Notes: generated by a model from the sequence alone, not told the origin. A DNA stretch of 64,000 nt from Amborella trichopoda (GCF_000471905.2 NW_006494943.1:1516046-1580045), one strand, 5' to 3'; shown: positions 23,091 to 35,454, counted from the stretch's first letter. Made by a program: numbers and translations.

Positions 23091-23267
23091 TGTCAAACAC
23101 ACAAAGAGACAGAGAAAAAACTTATCTCTATAGATCATTATTAACATGTATATATAATACAACTAAAGATAACTTACACAACAAGATAAACTACAATGAG
23201 TAACTACCAATAAAATACACACTTTCCATATATAACAAATAAATACAAGATCATCAATCTCTATACA
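23091..23267 (-). repeat. Copia 5' LTR
   Basis: A short LTR of 177 bases. On the minus strand it begins TGTATAGAGATTGATGATC and ends TGTTTGACA before the primer site. Confidence 0.85.
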
Positions 23268-25482
23268 CAAGATAGTGATGCTCAGCCCCAAGCCACTGCC
23301 GCGGACCTCTCGAATACGATTCTCTCCAACTTATCCTTGAGCTGGGTGACGTCTGAATTTCAACAACACCACCGTGATGACCAATTTTCATATCAATAAA
23401 AAATTATTTTATAATAAATAAAACAACATTAACAAACACATAATTTTCCTGCAAAATTCCCCACGAATAGTGCACCCAAACCGACATTGTCTTAGGTTAC
23501 CGACCAAATCTTGGGCGAGCCGAAATCCACCTGAATTTTGAGGCACAAAATTGAAAGTTGAAAACTTAGTGAGCTCCAAAGGTCAAACTTTAGGAGCCCA
23601 TTTTCCCCAGGTTATCAAATCTGTGTCATGGACTGGATTCAGAGAGGGCGTGGGCGTTGCGTTTTGTCAATTGAATTGACTTGCCACTGTTTGGGTGTGT
23701 GTTTTTATAGCAGTTCAATTACGGCCTTGGTGTTGCACGTTGTTTTGTCGGAAATTAAATCCCCTGATTTCCGATGGAAATATGAAGACTATCCCACAAA
23801 CTTTATCGCCTCAATGCCATTGTGTAAAGGAAAATGTTTTGATAGAGTTACAGCCCTAAATCTCACCTCAAAATTCTCTAAATATCGGAGTTTTGGAGTT
23901 GGAAATTTCGGAATTGACCTTATCAAAAAGAAATTCTGATTTTAAGTTCTATGGGCCTGGGTTCTACAACACATCGTCTAAACCCTCCACTTCGCCCTAA
24001 AAATAAGTGTTGACAGATCCATTAAATGTGTACTTTTTTTTGAGCTTCAAAATTCATAATCAATATTAAAAATTGATTTTAGAGCTATCATGGAGATTTT
24101 CGATACCTAAAGTGCGTTCTAGAATGAGGGTTGGAGGTGAAAATTTACTTTGTTTTCATGAAGGCTAGCCTTATAGAACTGCATCCTTGTGTAAAAAGGC
24201 CGAAGTAATCTCCATTCACTAGGGACTTGGCGGTAATATTGCCGACTCCTATGAGAAGGTCTCTCACTCCATTCTCACAAAAAAAAAAAAAAAGGCCCCA
24301 ATCCCCACTAACTTAAAAAAAATTAATTGTTTCCGTTGCCTCGACAACTCCAAGTAAATAAATGGCCACGTTATACCTCCATTTGTTTCTTCAATGAAAA
24401 CGAAAGAAAGTGACAAAAGGGCTGGGCGCATTTGTAACCCCCTGTCCACTACGTTTGACAATCTTCATAATAGGTAGGCTCATGTCAAACCCTACCAGTT
24501 TCGGGTCACACATTTGACCCGGAAGTCGGAATTAATAAGTATGGAGCTATTAAGTGAGTCAGATCATATTAGTGGTTAAGTTGTCATTATTGACCAGTGA
24601 AACCACTTAACTAGTCCAATTCTGGTGCGCATTTATGAAGATCCCATCAGGTCCCGATCGACCTTGGACCATGTTAGTCAAGTTTGAGCCGTGCACAACG
24701 GGGGTAGTGAGCAGTTTTCTTAAAAGAAACAAATTAGGAACGAGCCAAGGCTTACTACATGATTTCACGGTTGCATTCTTAATGTCCCAAATAGCGTTTG
24801 TAAAAAAGAAAGTTTTTTTATGTGACTCTTGATTTCAGCCGTCGGATCCGAGTAGATAGTTGAGATGGCTTGTGTCACAATGTCACGAGCTAGTTCTTTA
24901 CCGTCAACTTTGATCCGACAACTTGGAGTTTTTTATCTTGAATATTTATTCTATAAATCATTTTGAAGCCAAATTTGGGGCATGCATTTAAGGGTGCAAA
25001 TGATAAAAATAATAGTAAAATATTTTCGAAAAGAAAAATGATCAGAATACCCCTAAAGATATTTTTGTTATTTATTTTGATGAAAAAGATTTCTTTTTTA
25101 TTTTTTCCAAGTTCACCCGAATTTTATGATGGGACGCACAAAATTTTATCCTAAAAGGTTTTGTAAAAAAAAAAAAGTAAAACACTATTTGGCATGACAT
25201 TGTAGCATGATCAATTGTAGCCGTCGGTTCAGATTGAATGGCTGAAAAATAGTATCACATATAACTAATATGTTGATGGGGTCATACAGAAAACTTGCCC
25301 TTTATGAAAGAAGGCCAAAACTGACTATTGAACATTTAGAGCACTATATAAAAACCAAGGGTATCTGAGAGATTTTGCAAACATTGGAATGGCGTTACCG
25401 TCATAAATGATCGATTCGTTCCATGGATATGGATTCGGCGGAGAGGGAACCATAAATGTTTCTCTTATTTTGTAAAGGGTGC
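23268..25482. other. Intergenic, no gene seen
   Basis: A 103-codon plus-strand frame at 23628-23939 and smaller ones show no domain or splice context. A segment at about 24180-24298 ends in 15 A and could be an old retroposed tail. No supporting target duplication was found there. Confidence 0.5.
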
Positions 25483-25865
25483 GGTTTCTATAAGGTTGGT
25501 TGCAACTTTAAACAATGCATTTAAGACGCACCTTCAAATTTTATCATAATATATAATTTTGATATAAATTATTTTTAAGATTATCTCAAAATATATTTTC
25601 AAATCTAATTATAAAACTTTAAACTCCAAAAATGATAAGAATCAAGCAGATCTAGAGACATATGAAACTCTTGAAAATGAACGGTTTAGATAATATGTTC
25701 TAAGATGCATCATTTTTGAGACTCAAAATCCTTTTATTTTCAAGGTCATACATCTCGATATAGAGATGATCAATTAAAAGATTTTTTAACATTAAAAACC
25801 TTTACTGATGGATTTTTGAGGTGCATCCGTAGTTCTACAGTTTGCAACCTTATATAAACTTTCAC
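25483..25865. mobile_element. MITE family 1, copy c
   Basis: The ends TATAAGGTTGGTTGCAACTT and TTTGCAACCTTATATAAACT are inverted repeats. The core has CATCTCGATATAGAGATGAT. Confidence 0.8.
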
Positions 25866-27799
25866 CTTTTAAATACTCTTTTGTTTACTTTAAAAGAAGC
25901 GTCAAGCAAATGCTTAGCTAGCCTTGCAAATAAATAATTCCTATAAAGGTTTTTGCAAAATCTTTGTCTCTCCAAAAGTTATGCTTCATTTTATTTTTAT
26001 CATAAATATCAAATGCCAGACTTTGGAGCCTTAAATATATGGAAGTCTCCTTGCAAGACTCTTATTTATCAAAAAAATTAAGTTTCCAAATGAGAGTTAG
26101 AGAAACCCTAATTACCTAAAAGGATATGTTTGAAAAGATTCGGTCGTATTCGTGTAGGACTCTTCTAGGATTCGGCATTAGAGAGAGAGATGGATAGAAC
26201 TGGTTTTCCGTATTTATCAAATCACGAACAAATCAAACAAATAATAAATTTTGGTGGAGATGGAGATCAATTTAGGAGTCGAAGACTCGGCACACTACGC
26301 AGCCTTGGGGCTGGCCAAGTAGGCAAGTAACCCACACCGGAGGGGCACGCACCGGTCAGCCTAAAAGGTTTTTAACATAAAAAAATTTAAAAAATAAAAT
26401 TTGAACAAAATACATGTAAATAAGGTCAAGAAAGGTAGTACAAAAATTAGATTTTGAAAAATCAATTTGACTGGGGGGTATTCTAGAAATAAATGAAAAA
26501 AAGAAGGGAAAATGTAAAAGAGAGCATTGACGGTCAAAACAATTTTCGAACTCTCCCAAAACCAGACTTAAAAGGACCCACCCAGTAGGTGGGTTTGAGT
26601 ATCTGGGGCACGTCCAGGTCGACTTGGCCGCTTTTGTGAACATTGATAGAGAGATCATGCCAAAAAAAATGCCAAAAAAAAAAAAGGATACTAATGAAAT
26701 CAGCCACTAATTAAACTAAGTTTTCTACCCTTTCTACAAAATATATTTTACGGGTAGTTTAGTAGAAAAAGGGCTTAGTAATGGAATTCAAGATGTAATG
26801 TTTTAGGGCACCAAAACCACCCTAAGCACCTAGGTTTAAGTCTATTCTTAAAGCAGAGACATAAGAGATCATTGAAGTTGCTTAGAGATCGTTGTAGTAT
26901 CCCAGATCCGAACCAGAGACCATAAAGACTAAAATAGGCAAGGAAGTAAATTTGAAAATTGGGAATTGGAAGGTTATGGGACTTCCTAGACTCCGATTTC
27001 TCCCAACTAGTTTCAAGCAAAACCGAGCAATTCCAGTTCTAGCCACTAGTTTTATTAAACAAACAAAAAAATCTTCCCTTCGCAACAAATAAAAAAACAT
27101 AAGGAAAAAGTCACAAAAAGCTTCAACCTTGTATATGAATCAATTTGTTCAATGTCTCAAACATGCTGCAGAGGGGGCATTGTATCCACCTAAAATAATT
27201 TTTTTGGGAAATTTATTAAAATACACTAAATTTATACAATTACCCATTATTTTATAGGTCTTGTTAGGCTGTACCATTTTTGATGTAGACCTTTAAAGTG
27301 CTTAATATTTTTAGACATTTAGATACCCTTATCTTATAGTATAGAAACTTTTTATTTAAAAGTATTTTAAATAATTAGTCAAAAGTAAATTAAAAATTTC
27401 TAATAAAAGCAAAAACATTTATTAACAATAGTAGACAATGACATCACGAATATGGATGCATTAATTGTTTTTAACTACTAATAGAATGTCACTATTTTTT
27501 TATAAAAATATCCATTCTATCTTTCTAAATGACAAAAAAATATGTCCATTTAAAAAATTTTGTATTACAATTCAAAAGTATTTTAATGTTAAAAAATGTT
27601 GAAGATGTAGACCACCATAGTGTAGCATAACAAAACCCATGAATAAAATGTTTAATAGCTGATCTTTTGTGTAAATTGTGATAAATATTTGGACGGAAAG
27701 TGTGAATGGGGTCTTTGAAGGTTTTACCGGGATGGTGTTTGTGAATGACCCTACTACCTATGCCGAAAGTTCACTGGACCCACCCCTCTCCTAAACGCC
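25866..27799. other. Intergenic region upstream of the SDR gene
   Basis: No gene was recognised. Small minus-strand frames at 26356-26658 and 26775-27100 have no known domains. CTAAGTTTTCTACCC at 26716 and its imperfect complement near 26750-26785 form a short inverted repeat. Confidence 0.5.
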
Positions 27800-27810
27800 T
27801 ATAAATTCTT
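27800..27810 (+). promoter_or_regulatory. Probable TATA box of the SDR gene
   Basis: CTATAAATTC lies about 130 bases before the start codon. A CT-rich tract (CTCTCTCTCATCTCC) follows about 25 bases later, where transcription could begin. Confidence 0.6.
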
Positions 27811-27928
27811 TGGACCCTGCATTCCTCTCTCTCATCTCCATATTCCTGTGACTTTGTTCAAAGTTAAGAGAGAGCGAGTCTCATTTCAATTTTTGTTTGG
27901 TGTTTTTCACTCTTCATCAGAAAGAGAG

Positions 27929-29419
27929 ATGGCAGTGGAGATCATGCCTGAAAATGCTCATCCTTCAGTGCAGATACTTTCTTGGGATAATAATGGTGGA
28001 GTCTCTCAGAGAAGGTACTTAAAACTTTTCTCCCATTTTACTTTATGTGAAAATTTTGCTTTGGTCTCTCTCTGATGGCCTCAATTTTCTTGCTTCTCTA
28101 TATTCTGTGTCTATTATTCCCTCTCCATCTTCTTTTTCTGTCTTTTTTGCTCTTATTTCTCATTCTCTATTCTCTTCTCCGTCCATTTTGTCGAGCCGAG
28201 TGACATGACTGCAACCTTTTTGGTTTGTGAATACCAACGTTTCACTTTTTGCTGGACATTTCATCAAATATTAATATTTATCATCTTTCAAAAGCTGCTT
28301 TTCTTTTCTTAAACGAGTCCAATCGTATGGGAATTTGTTGGAACAAAAGATTAAAAAGGTTCTTAAACTTTCTCGCTCTAAAGAGAAGTTATGGTGTCCG
28401 TGAATCACTCAACTGAGAGAAGTTATGGTGGCCATGAATCACTCAACTGTTGGCCCAATTCATACGGAGTTTGTTAAAACTTTCACCATTTTTCTCTTTC
28501 ATCTGTTTCCCTTTATTTTCCCATCCTCTGCAATTAGCTTCTTAAAAAGAGAAATGGTAGATATATTGCAGTCAAAAAAATAATTTTCTCTCTCTCTCTC
28601 TATCTCTCCAGGCTTGAGGGCAAAGTTGCAGTGATCACCGGAGGCGCAAGGGGAATTGGTGAGGCGACGGCCCGCCTCTTCTCGCGCCATGGCGCCAAAG
28701 TTGTCATCGCAGACATCAATGATGTCTCGGGGGAGGCCCTTGCTGCCTCCCTCCCTGGCGCTCTCTATGTGCACTGCGATGTATCCCAAGAATCCGATGT
28801 CTGTAACCTGATCGACCGAGCCCTAACCCGTTATGGAAGGCTCGACATCCTCTTCAACAATGCAGGAGTTCTAGGAAGTCAATCTCAAGGCCGAAAAAGC
28901 ATATTAGAATTCGACCCAGACGAATTCGACAGAGTAATGAGCGTGAATGTAAGAGGTGTGGCTTTAGGCATGAAGCACGCGGCTCGGGCCATGCTCCCTC
29001 GAGGGTGTGGGTGCATAATCTCGACAGCGAGCGTGGCTGGTGTGTTGGGAGGGCTCGGGCCACACTCTTATACAGCGTCGAAGCACGCCATCGTAGGGCT
29101 CACAAAGAACGCCGCCTGCGAGCTCGGAAAGCATGGGATTCGGGTCAATTGCATCTCTCCATTTGGGGTGGCCACTTCTATGTTGATTGATGCTTGGAGA
29201 GAGGGGGTGGAGATGGAGGGGTGCCTGAGAGGGGATGATGTTGAGAAGATGGAGGAGTTTGTGAGGGGTTTGGCTAATTTGAAGGGTGCTAATTTGAGGG
29301 CCAAGGATGTGGCTGAGGCCGCATTATACTTGGCTAGTGATGAATCCAAGTATGTCAGCGGTCATAATCTTGTGGTCGATGGAGGTGTGACCACAGCGAG
29401 AAACTGTGTGGGCCTATGA
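27929..29419 (+). CDS. SDR110C short-chain dehydrogenase/reductase (SDR2/SDR3-like), two exons
   Basis: Exon 1 is 27929-28014 and exon 2 is 28612-29419. The 597-base intron has GT at 28015 and AG at 28611, with a CT-rich tract before the acceptor, and the split Arg codon keeps frame. The protein has 297 residues, normal for plant SDR110C enzymes. Seen: the cofactor loop TGGARGIG (38-45), Asp63 after the second strand (expected for NAD preference), NNAG (111-114), Asn141, Ser169, Tyr182 and Lys186 as the catalytic set (YTASK), and a final [14 protein letters not shown]. The family contains xanthoxin dehydrogenase (ABA2), secoisolariciresinol dehydrogenase and several uncharacterised oxidoreductases. 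From memory, the stretch around [20 protein letters not shown] and the last 15 residues fit best with Arabidopsis SDR2/SDR3-type proteins. No signal peptide or membrane segment is seen, so it is probably cytosolic. The substrate is unknown. Confidence 0.93.
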
Positions 29420-29640
29420 CACTAGAGAGAGAGATTATCTCCTAGGCGCTTCCTTTATCCATTTGAAAATTGAGTAATGGTGTTCTATTCTTTTAGATTT
29501 TTGTAGCCACTTGAGAGGAGCAGAGAAACTGCCTCCCTCACAGGGCATCTCCTCCCTCATTTGAAATTTGATTAATGAAGTTTCATTCATTTGAATTTTT
29601 TCAGCATTTTGTCAGGAGCGAGAGCTGAAAATTCAATGGG
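29420..29640 (+). other. 3' flank / 3' UTR of the SDR gene
   Basis: AT-rich sequence with two similar phrases (AAATTGAGTAATGGTGTTC and AAATTTGATTAATGAAGTTT) about 100 bases apart. No canonical AATAAA was found. A MITE starts at once after it and may provide 3'-end signals. Confidence 0.45.
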
Positions 29641-29644
29641 AAAA

Positions 29645-30015
29645 GTTTATATAGAGCCGAGGCTCTAAACAATTAAATTAGAGCTTACCTAAAAATTTTC
29701 AATTAAAGAGGTTGTTTTGATGCCCAAATATCTTCAAATTCATAATCTCGACATCAAGATGCATGGACATAAGAAAGAAATGGATTTCAACTTTTGGAAA
29801 GAATGGATTTTGTAACTTATTTTTTTATCGTCAATTTTCAAGATTTTTAAGTTTTCATAAATCTATTGATCTACATTATTTTTGAAGCTTAAACTTTATA
29901 AATAAAGATAAAAATATATTATAAGGCTGTCGCAAGGAATTCCAGTATTAAAACTACATTGCTCTATACTATTTGAAGGTAGGCTTTAATTTGATTGTTT
30001 AGAGCTTAGGCTCAA
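29645..30015. mobile_element. MITE family 1, copy d
   Basis: It begins TTTATATAGAGCCGAGGCTC and TAAACAATTAAATTAGAGC, and ends with the inverted TTTAATTTGATTGTTTAGAG and CTTAGGCTC. The core contains ATCTCGACATCAAGATGCAT. It lies about 230 bases behind the SDR stop codon. Confidence 0.85.
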
Positions 30016-30499
30016 CCCAAACGGCGACCATATTCAATAGGGTGGGGTATTTATTTTTGGACTCTGTAGAAGACTGGTCTACATGTCAAAACGTTGACGC
30101 ACGCTCGTCTAAATTTTTTCTATTAAAAAGTTGGAAATCTTTGGTCAATCTCCTAAAAATGTGAATGCATACGCGTGGTATATCAATTCTACCTCATTTT
30201 GCAACTCCGTTGAATTATGGACAAATAAAATTCCAGATTTTAAAATCCCTCGAATCGGACCGAATCGATTTGGGCTATTTTCTATATTTTAATTAATTTT
30301 ATGCTTTACCCATAGACCGATTTAAATCCCATTTTATACAACTAAATTTTGCTAGATTATTCAAGATTTTCGTTACCACAGGTGAAATAGCAATACAATT
30401 TCCTCAGGCATATTGACAAGGATACGTAAATTATGGTAATGTACAAGTAACTAAGTTAAAGAAATTGCTTAATTTGTAAATTTATGGAGGCAAAAGCAA
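30016..30499. other. Intergenic, no gene seen
   Basis: AT-rich, no open frames or repeats recognised. Confidence 0.5.
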
Positions 30500-30735
30500 A
30501 AGGGTGCAGTTTGTGGCTTGTATATCGAGCAAATATATGAAAACCTTGAAAATTGATGGTTCAAAAATGCTTTATGAAATGCACTATTTTCAAAACATGA
30601 AATTTATTTTTTTCTCATGTCCATGTATCATGAGGTCGAAACGATCAAATTGAAAATATTTGAGCATCAAAATAACTTCTTTTAATAAAAATTTTGATGG
30701 GGGCTTTAGAGCATCGGCTCTATATAAACTTTTTC
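30500..30735. mobile_element. MITE family 1, copy e, truncated
   Basis: It keeps the core (CTTGAAAATTGATGG, CATGAGGTCGAAACGATCAA) and the right end, GAGCATCGGCTCTATATAAA. The left half of the family is missing or replaced. Confidence 0.65.
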
Positions 30736-31538
30736 CAAAGTAAAAATTCTATAATTTAAAACCCAAGGGGTGTTTTGGGCGAGATAAAAACTAGGGCGTT
30801 TCTGCCTTGACCTTCTTTTTCTCCTTTAAGATTCGATTTTTGCTTGGTGGCATCGTTGACGGATGGGACGTAGGGGTATTGCAAGAACCTTATTTTTTTA
30901 GAGTGAGAAGAAAGAGTCTCATTTATGAGGTTCGGTAAAGCAAGTTATTATTCCAAACATATTGACTACAACTTTTTCAATGAATTGAATTGGTGGCAAT
31001 TGACTCTCTCTCTAATGGGAATATAAGTTTCTCTGAAGTTTAATGCTAATCGGTTCTATAATTTGAATTTGTGGTAAATTTGAGAGAGACATTTACTTAC
31101 CAAAAGAAAAAAATTTGTGGTAAATGCTGAAATCTCTCAATATCTATCTTCAAAGGAAGTTTCCTTTTTTATTTCATTTATTTGAATTTTCATCCTCTCC
31201 CTCAACTGCACACCGATTCTCTAACGGTGGATTAAAAACGGTGGATTAAGCGTGTGCTATACACATTTATTCCCTCGGCAAAAAAACACTTATTTAAGAG
31301 ATTTTTTTAATTCGAAATGTTAGAATCCATCTAATTATAACTAGATGATTGTTTTTGAAAAAGAAAAAAAAAGATTTTGAGTTCTGAACATCTAGATCAT
31401 TCCCTCTAGAAATTATATCATTATTGTGAAATACTAAGATGCTATTTTTTGAGGCACATATAGAAGAGTGAAAGTGAAACATTTTCGTTTTACATCTCAG
31501 GATTTAAAAGAAATTCCTAATGTATATTTTGCTCAAGG
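30736..31538. other. Intergenic, no gene seen
   Basis: No gene. A short direct repeat AACGGTGGATTAA occurs twice at about 31223-31250. Confidence 0.5.
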
Positions 31539-31692
31539 AATAAATGAATAGTGGGAATGGGGTTGAGGTGCCTCACTACCTGTCTAGGTTTCATTCGCAC
31601 TGAGGCATTCGAAAGCAGCTAATTATTTCTAAAAAGGGTTAAGGCCCTGTACTCCCACAGGTCTACCCAAAAAAAAGAAATAAATGAATAGT
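31539..31692 (+). mobile_element. SINE-like insertion with 14-bp target duplication
   Basis: AATAAATGAATAGT at 31539-31552 is repeated exactly at 31679-31692. The 126 bases between are less AT-rich than the surroundings and end in CCCAAAAAAAAG, an A-rich tail just before the second copy of the direct repeat. GGTTTCATTCGC (about 31588) faintly resembles a Pol III B box. A long target duplication plus an A-tail is the signature of LINE-driven retroposition. No parent RNA is recognised. Confidence 0.6.
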
Positions 31693-31960
31693 ATATTCCA
31701 GCTGGAATAGGAAATCTTTTGGCTTATATGGTAATGAAAATGGGTGACCCACCTCACAGTTTTCTATCCCTTGGCCTTTTTCAAATTCAGGCAAACATTT
31801 GCCTGGTTGGGCCAAAATGAATCGAGAGGGTCAAAAAGGGCATTGGGGGGAGGTGCAAAAAGTTAGTCGTATTGGCTGCTGGGATGAGTCTATTGAATGA
31901 GCCTCTTTTGATGTCGCATACTTTCTTTCAAACAAACACCATATTTTCTAAAGGGTGAGG

Positions 31961-32325
31961 TTTGTATGGTTCTTAGGCTCTAAACAATCAAATTAGAGCC
32001 TACTTTCAAATAGTGCCGAGAAATGTAGTTTTAATATTGAAAATATTTGTGATAGTCTTAAAATATATTCTCATTTTTATTTATAAAGTTTAAAGCTTAA
32101 AAAATAGTGTAGATCGACATATATATGAAAAATTGAAAATCTTGAAAATTGACAGTCCAAAAATATCTTACAAAATACACTATTTTCAAAACTTGAAATC
32201 CATTTTTTTTCTCATGTCCATGTATCTTGATATCGAGATGATCAATTTAAGGATATTTGTGCATCAAAACAACATTTTCTGGTGAAATTTTTGACCTAGG
32301 CTCAAATTTGATTGTTTGAACATTT
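31961..32325. mobile_element. MITE family 1, copy f
   Basis: The left end has TTAGGCTCTAAACAATCAAA and TTAGAGCCTAC. The right end has CCTAGGCTCAAATTTGATTG in reverse. The core ATCTTGATATCGAGATGATC is nearly a perfect palindrome. Confidence 0.8.
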
Positions 32326-32510
32326 ATTTTTAGAGAGAAATAGATTGTGTAGATAAATTAATACAATATACACTATTTTTAGAGCTTGAAATCTTAAATT
32401 TTCCAAAATCATGGCATTCAAGTCAGATGATCGATTCAGTTTTTTTCAATACTTGAATTGCAATTTTTTATGAGTTTTGAGGTGAAGCTTTACTTTTTTT
32501 TTTTTTTTTT
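32326..32510. mobile_element. MITE family 1, copy g, truncated
   Basis: It directly follows copy f and holds only the middle and right portions (ACACTATTTTTAGAGCTTGA, GATGATCGATTCAGTTTTTT, TTTTGAGGTGAAGC). It ends at a long T-run. Confidence 0.5.
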
Positions 32511-32798
32511 ATAGCCTGCTGCAGCCTTTATGAAACCAATTTCCAATTTTAAGTGTTCACATATAGTTGTGGCCATTGGATACACAAAAGCTAGAGTTTT
32601 TTATAGTTTAGAATGCCTTAGGGCATATACTTTTTAACCTTTATCAAATTCATTGTTTGCTCACCAACTTCCCAAAAAAACCCTCGCCCCGTCTCTCATA
32701 TATTACTTTCTTCGCCCACTTCCACGAAGCTAGGAATCTCTCTACACGGTCCTCTCACCCACTTCTCATATAGTGGGAGGGAAATATATATGGAAAAA

Positions 32799-33125
32799 TA
32801 TTATATAGAGCCGAGGCTCTAAACAATCAAATTAGAGCCCATGTCAAAAATTTCATTAAAACCTCAAATTGATGACTTCATGAGAAAAAAAAAATTCAAA
32901 GTTTTGAAAATTATGCATCTTTATAATGCAGTTTCAAACAATCAATTTTCAAGATTTTCATAAATGTGCTCGATCTCTACTATTTTTAAAACTTTAAATT
33001 TTATAATTAAAAATAAAAATATATTTTAGTACTATCACAAAGATTTTCAATATCGAAACTTTTTCCATACCATTTGAAGTTGAGCTTTACTTTAATTGTT
33101 TTTTTTGAGCGTCGGTTCCATATCC
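32799..33125. mobile_element. MITE family 1, copy h
   Basis: It starts TTATATAGAGCCGAGGCTCT like copy d. The right end is recognisable as GAGCTTTACTTTAATTG followed by GAGCGTCGGTTCCAT. It is about 50 bases shorter than full length. Confidence 0.75.
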
Positions 33126-33724
33126 AAAAAAATATTGAAGAAGCGAGGGGATGTCTAAGGATTGAACTGGCATGCATTAAGACGTGTAATCTTTGAATTC
33201 AAAAGGGGAAAGGGGGGGTGGGTAGAGCCAGCTAGCTTGTTTGTTTACTCGGAAACTGAGACAAGCGTTAAAAATGATGAGAGTGGCGTAGGGTATAACG
33301 CGTAGTGAGTTGTACCATAAGTCTCCCTAGGAAGATATCCTTGTCTATTCTCACTACCCTATGTCCTCCCTCTCTCTTTAAATTTTTCTCGGGATTTTGT
33401 TGCTTTCTACCTCGTCGTCCGTGCAAGGGCATTAAATTTTTCGTCTATGCGGTTACGGCAGTGTTCGGTGGTAAGGGCGAGGACGTACCAGGGAAAAAGT
33501 ATCCATTATTTTTCTCTTTTGTCAAATGAGCGGGACTCTTTTCCACCTAGGATTTGAAAAGTTTATTATTAAATTTGATATGAATATCTAAAAAAAATAT
33601 GGTATGAGTAAAAGATTTGATTTTTTTATAAATCTATATCAAATTTAATGACGATTATTTGAAATCTCACCAATAGATGGGAGATGATCCTATATGATCA
33701 TTTCTCTTCTCTTGTCAAATATAC
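33126..33724. other. Intergenic, no gene seen
   Basis: A 74-codon plus-strand frame (33305-33529) has no recognised domain. No splice-supported coding region was found. Confidence 0.5.
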
Positions 33725-33729
33725 TAAGG

Positions 33730-33965
33730 TTGGGACTCTACACAATGAGACTGTTTATCTTTCAAATAAATAGGTCACAATTACTTACAATCCGATGAGA
33801 AATATGATATTTGTATGTGTCACAAAATTCGAAAAAATTTCTTTTGAAGCTTGAGCTTGGTCAATAGAATAAATGTAGCTATTTAATTTCACATCTAATG
33901 GTGAAGATTAATTGTTATCACCATGTACCATAGGCAAATGTTCATAATTGTATACTTTTCCAATG
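33730..33965. mobile_element. MITE family 2 copy
   Basis: CACAATGAGACTGTTTATCT at the left and TTTCACATCTAATGGTGAAG toward the right match the element at 63030-63235. Its terminal repeats are degraded. Confidence 0.5.
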
Positions 33966-34384
33966 AGGACATGGTTTTTATGAGTCTATGTTTGTCTCTT
34001 AAAAATCTATTTTGGATTTGATTTTTATGAGTCCATGTAGAAATGAGTCATCTCTTAAAAATCTATTTTTGATACAGATTTTTGGACGACATGGAGATCA
34101 TGAATATGATAAAATAAATAAATTTTGAAAATCGAAAGTAAGAATTCTATTAAGAAAACATTTGTACTGTTGGTTTCAATTGCTTTTAGATGGACCGCAT
34201 ATGTAGAAATGCGGTTTAGCCCACATGAAACACTTTTCCATCTATTTTTTAGATGGATTTTTGGACTTAATTTTTTGTTTTGGGGGATAATTTAGTGGGA
34301 ACGGATCCTCTACCGATATTAAGAGTAGAACTTAAGACATCATGCTGTGGCGCCCCGTCACCATATGGCTTAACCTTGAACCCT
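33966..34384. other. Intergenic, no gene seen
   Basis: AT-rich. Contains the twice-used phrase TCTTAAAAATCTATTTT about 55 bases apart and a small hairpin, CCATCTATTTTTTAGATGG, at about 34239. Confidence 0.5.
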
Positions 34385-35454
34385 TTATTTTTTTAAAAAA
34401 GGGAGGATTCTCTTCATGCAGTGGAGTACTTTCTTTTCTCCATTGGGCTTATTTGTATAATGTTCATGTTTGGGCTTACATCGAATGTGTTTGGCTGGCT
34501 CATCAAATCTGGTTAGCTATTTCATGACTTTGCTAGCAGATATTATGTAAAAAAAAGTTGATTAAAAACTAATTTCATTTCCCTAGTAGGAATTAACTTC
34601 TAATATATGAGAATATTTGAATCCTGAAAAGAAAAGCATATAAAAAAAACTTGTTTAACTTGAAGATAAAATCAAAATGCAAAACCATATTTTACAAAGA
34701 TATGATCCAAACAAGGGAAATGTATCAAAAACCTCAGTTGGCATATGCAGGGATCCGAATGTGGCCTTCATGACTTTGAGTTTACTGACGTCGCATCTTC
34801 AAATTGTGTTGTAATTAGTGGATGTAAAGGGCAAGTTAAGGAGAGTAATGAAAACGTTTTTTGAGTGCCAAAGAAGAAACCTCAATCTTCATGTTTTTAG
34901 GAATGATAACTTTGTATTCATAAGCTAATATTTTCCCCTTATTAATGAGAGTTAATGTACATCTTTTAGGCAAATTTGCGTCCAGAATACAAGGAAACAA
35001 AATACTATATTGCATGTACGAATGCACAAGTAAAATAATATCTAGAATATCAAAATTGCCTATCTTCTACGAAGAGAAAGTTCACAAATATCTAGAATAC
35101 CAAAATTGCCTATCTTCTACGAAGAGAAAGTTCACAAAAGGTCTGAAATTTGGTTGAAAACTTCTTACAAAGATAAGATCAATTATAGTTCAATTTATAT
35201 TGGGCCCTTTCTCTGTCATCCGATGTATCAGTTCAATTAAGAGTTCACTCTTGGATTTTCAATTTCAACTATACAAAAGGGTCCAGCACTTGTAATTCAC
35301 ATGCAACTAGATCCCCAATAGTCACACGGTTTCAAGGTGTCTTTTTCGGCTCCAAAAAACATACCATCATGCTCAATTAGATATAGCGCTAGGGCGCATT
35401 TTATACAGGGGGAACCTTTTATGCTTCCTCTACAACATAAAACTTATATATTTC
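34385..35454. repeat. Segmental duplication, copy 1
   Basis: About 1.07 kb nearly identical to 37423-38465, with only scattered single-base changes. Copy 1 alone has a 50-bp tandem duplication (35039-35138, starting ATCTAGAATA) and lacks an 18-base piece present in copy 2 near 38370. It stops exactly at an assembly gap. Confidence 0.9.
34836..35027 (-). CDS. Hypothetical open frame in the segmental duplication
   Basis: An open frame of about 63 codons, kept in both copies (the other is at 37873-38070, two codons longer through an in-frame insertion). It includes LILINKGKILAYEYKVIIPK-like sequence with ordinary composition. No family is recognised. It might be one exon of a gene whose remainder is not visible, or chance. 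Confidence 0.2.
   Translation of the reverse strand: MHSYMQYSILFPCILDANLPKRCTLTLINKGKILAYEYKVIIPKNMKIEVSSLALKKRFHYSP

Larger units (their letters stand above)
17604..23267 (-). mobile_element. Ty1/copia retrotransposon, decayed, with rearranged 3' end
   Basis: On the minus strand: 5' LTR (23267-23091), primer site, leader, gag (from 22038), protease, integrase and RT, in the Ty1/copia order. The RNase H end is missing on this strand. A similar LTR lies at 17604-17761 in the same orientation and may be the 3' LTR. Between them, 17940-18258 holds RNase H and LTR sequence of the same family on the opposite strand. All coding parts carry stops. Confidence 0.75.

Noticed and set aside
22485-23162. 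225-codon minus-strand open frame
   Set aside because: It spans the copia LTR and leader, is rich in Phe, Ser and Leu from AT-rich DNA, and has no domain.
24170-24300. Possible second SINE with an A15 tail
   Set aside because: No target-site direct repeat was found around it and no Pol III boxes were recognised.
29005-29349. Open frames on either strand within SDR exon 2
   Set aside because: They are shadows of the real reading frame in the GC-richer exon.
27929-29419. Naming the SDR gene ABA2 or secoisolariciresinol dehydrogenase
   Set aside because: The C-terminal signature fits the SDR2/SDR3 subgroup better than either; family membership alone does not fix the substrate.
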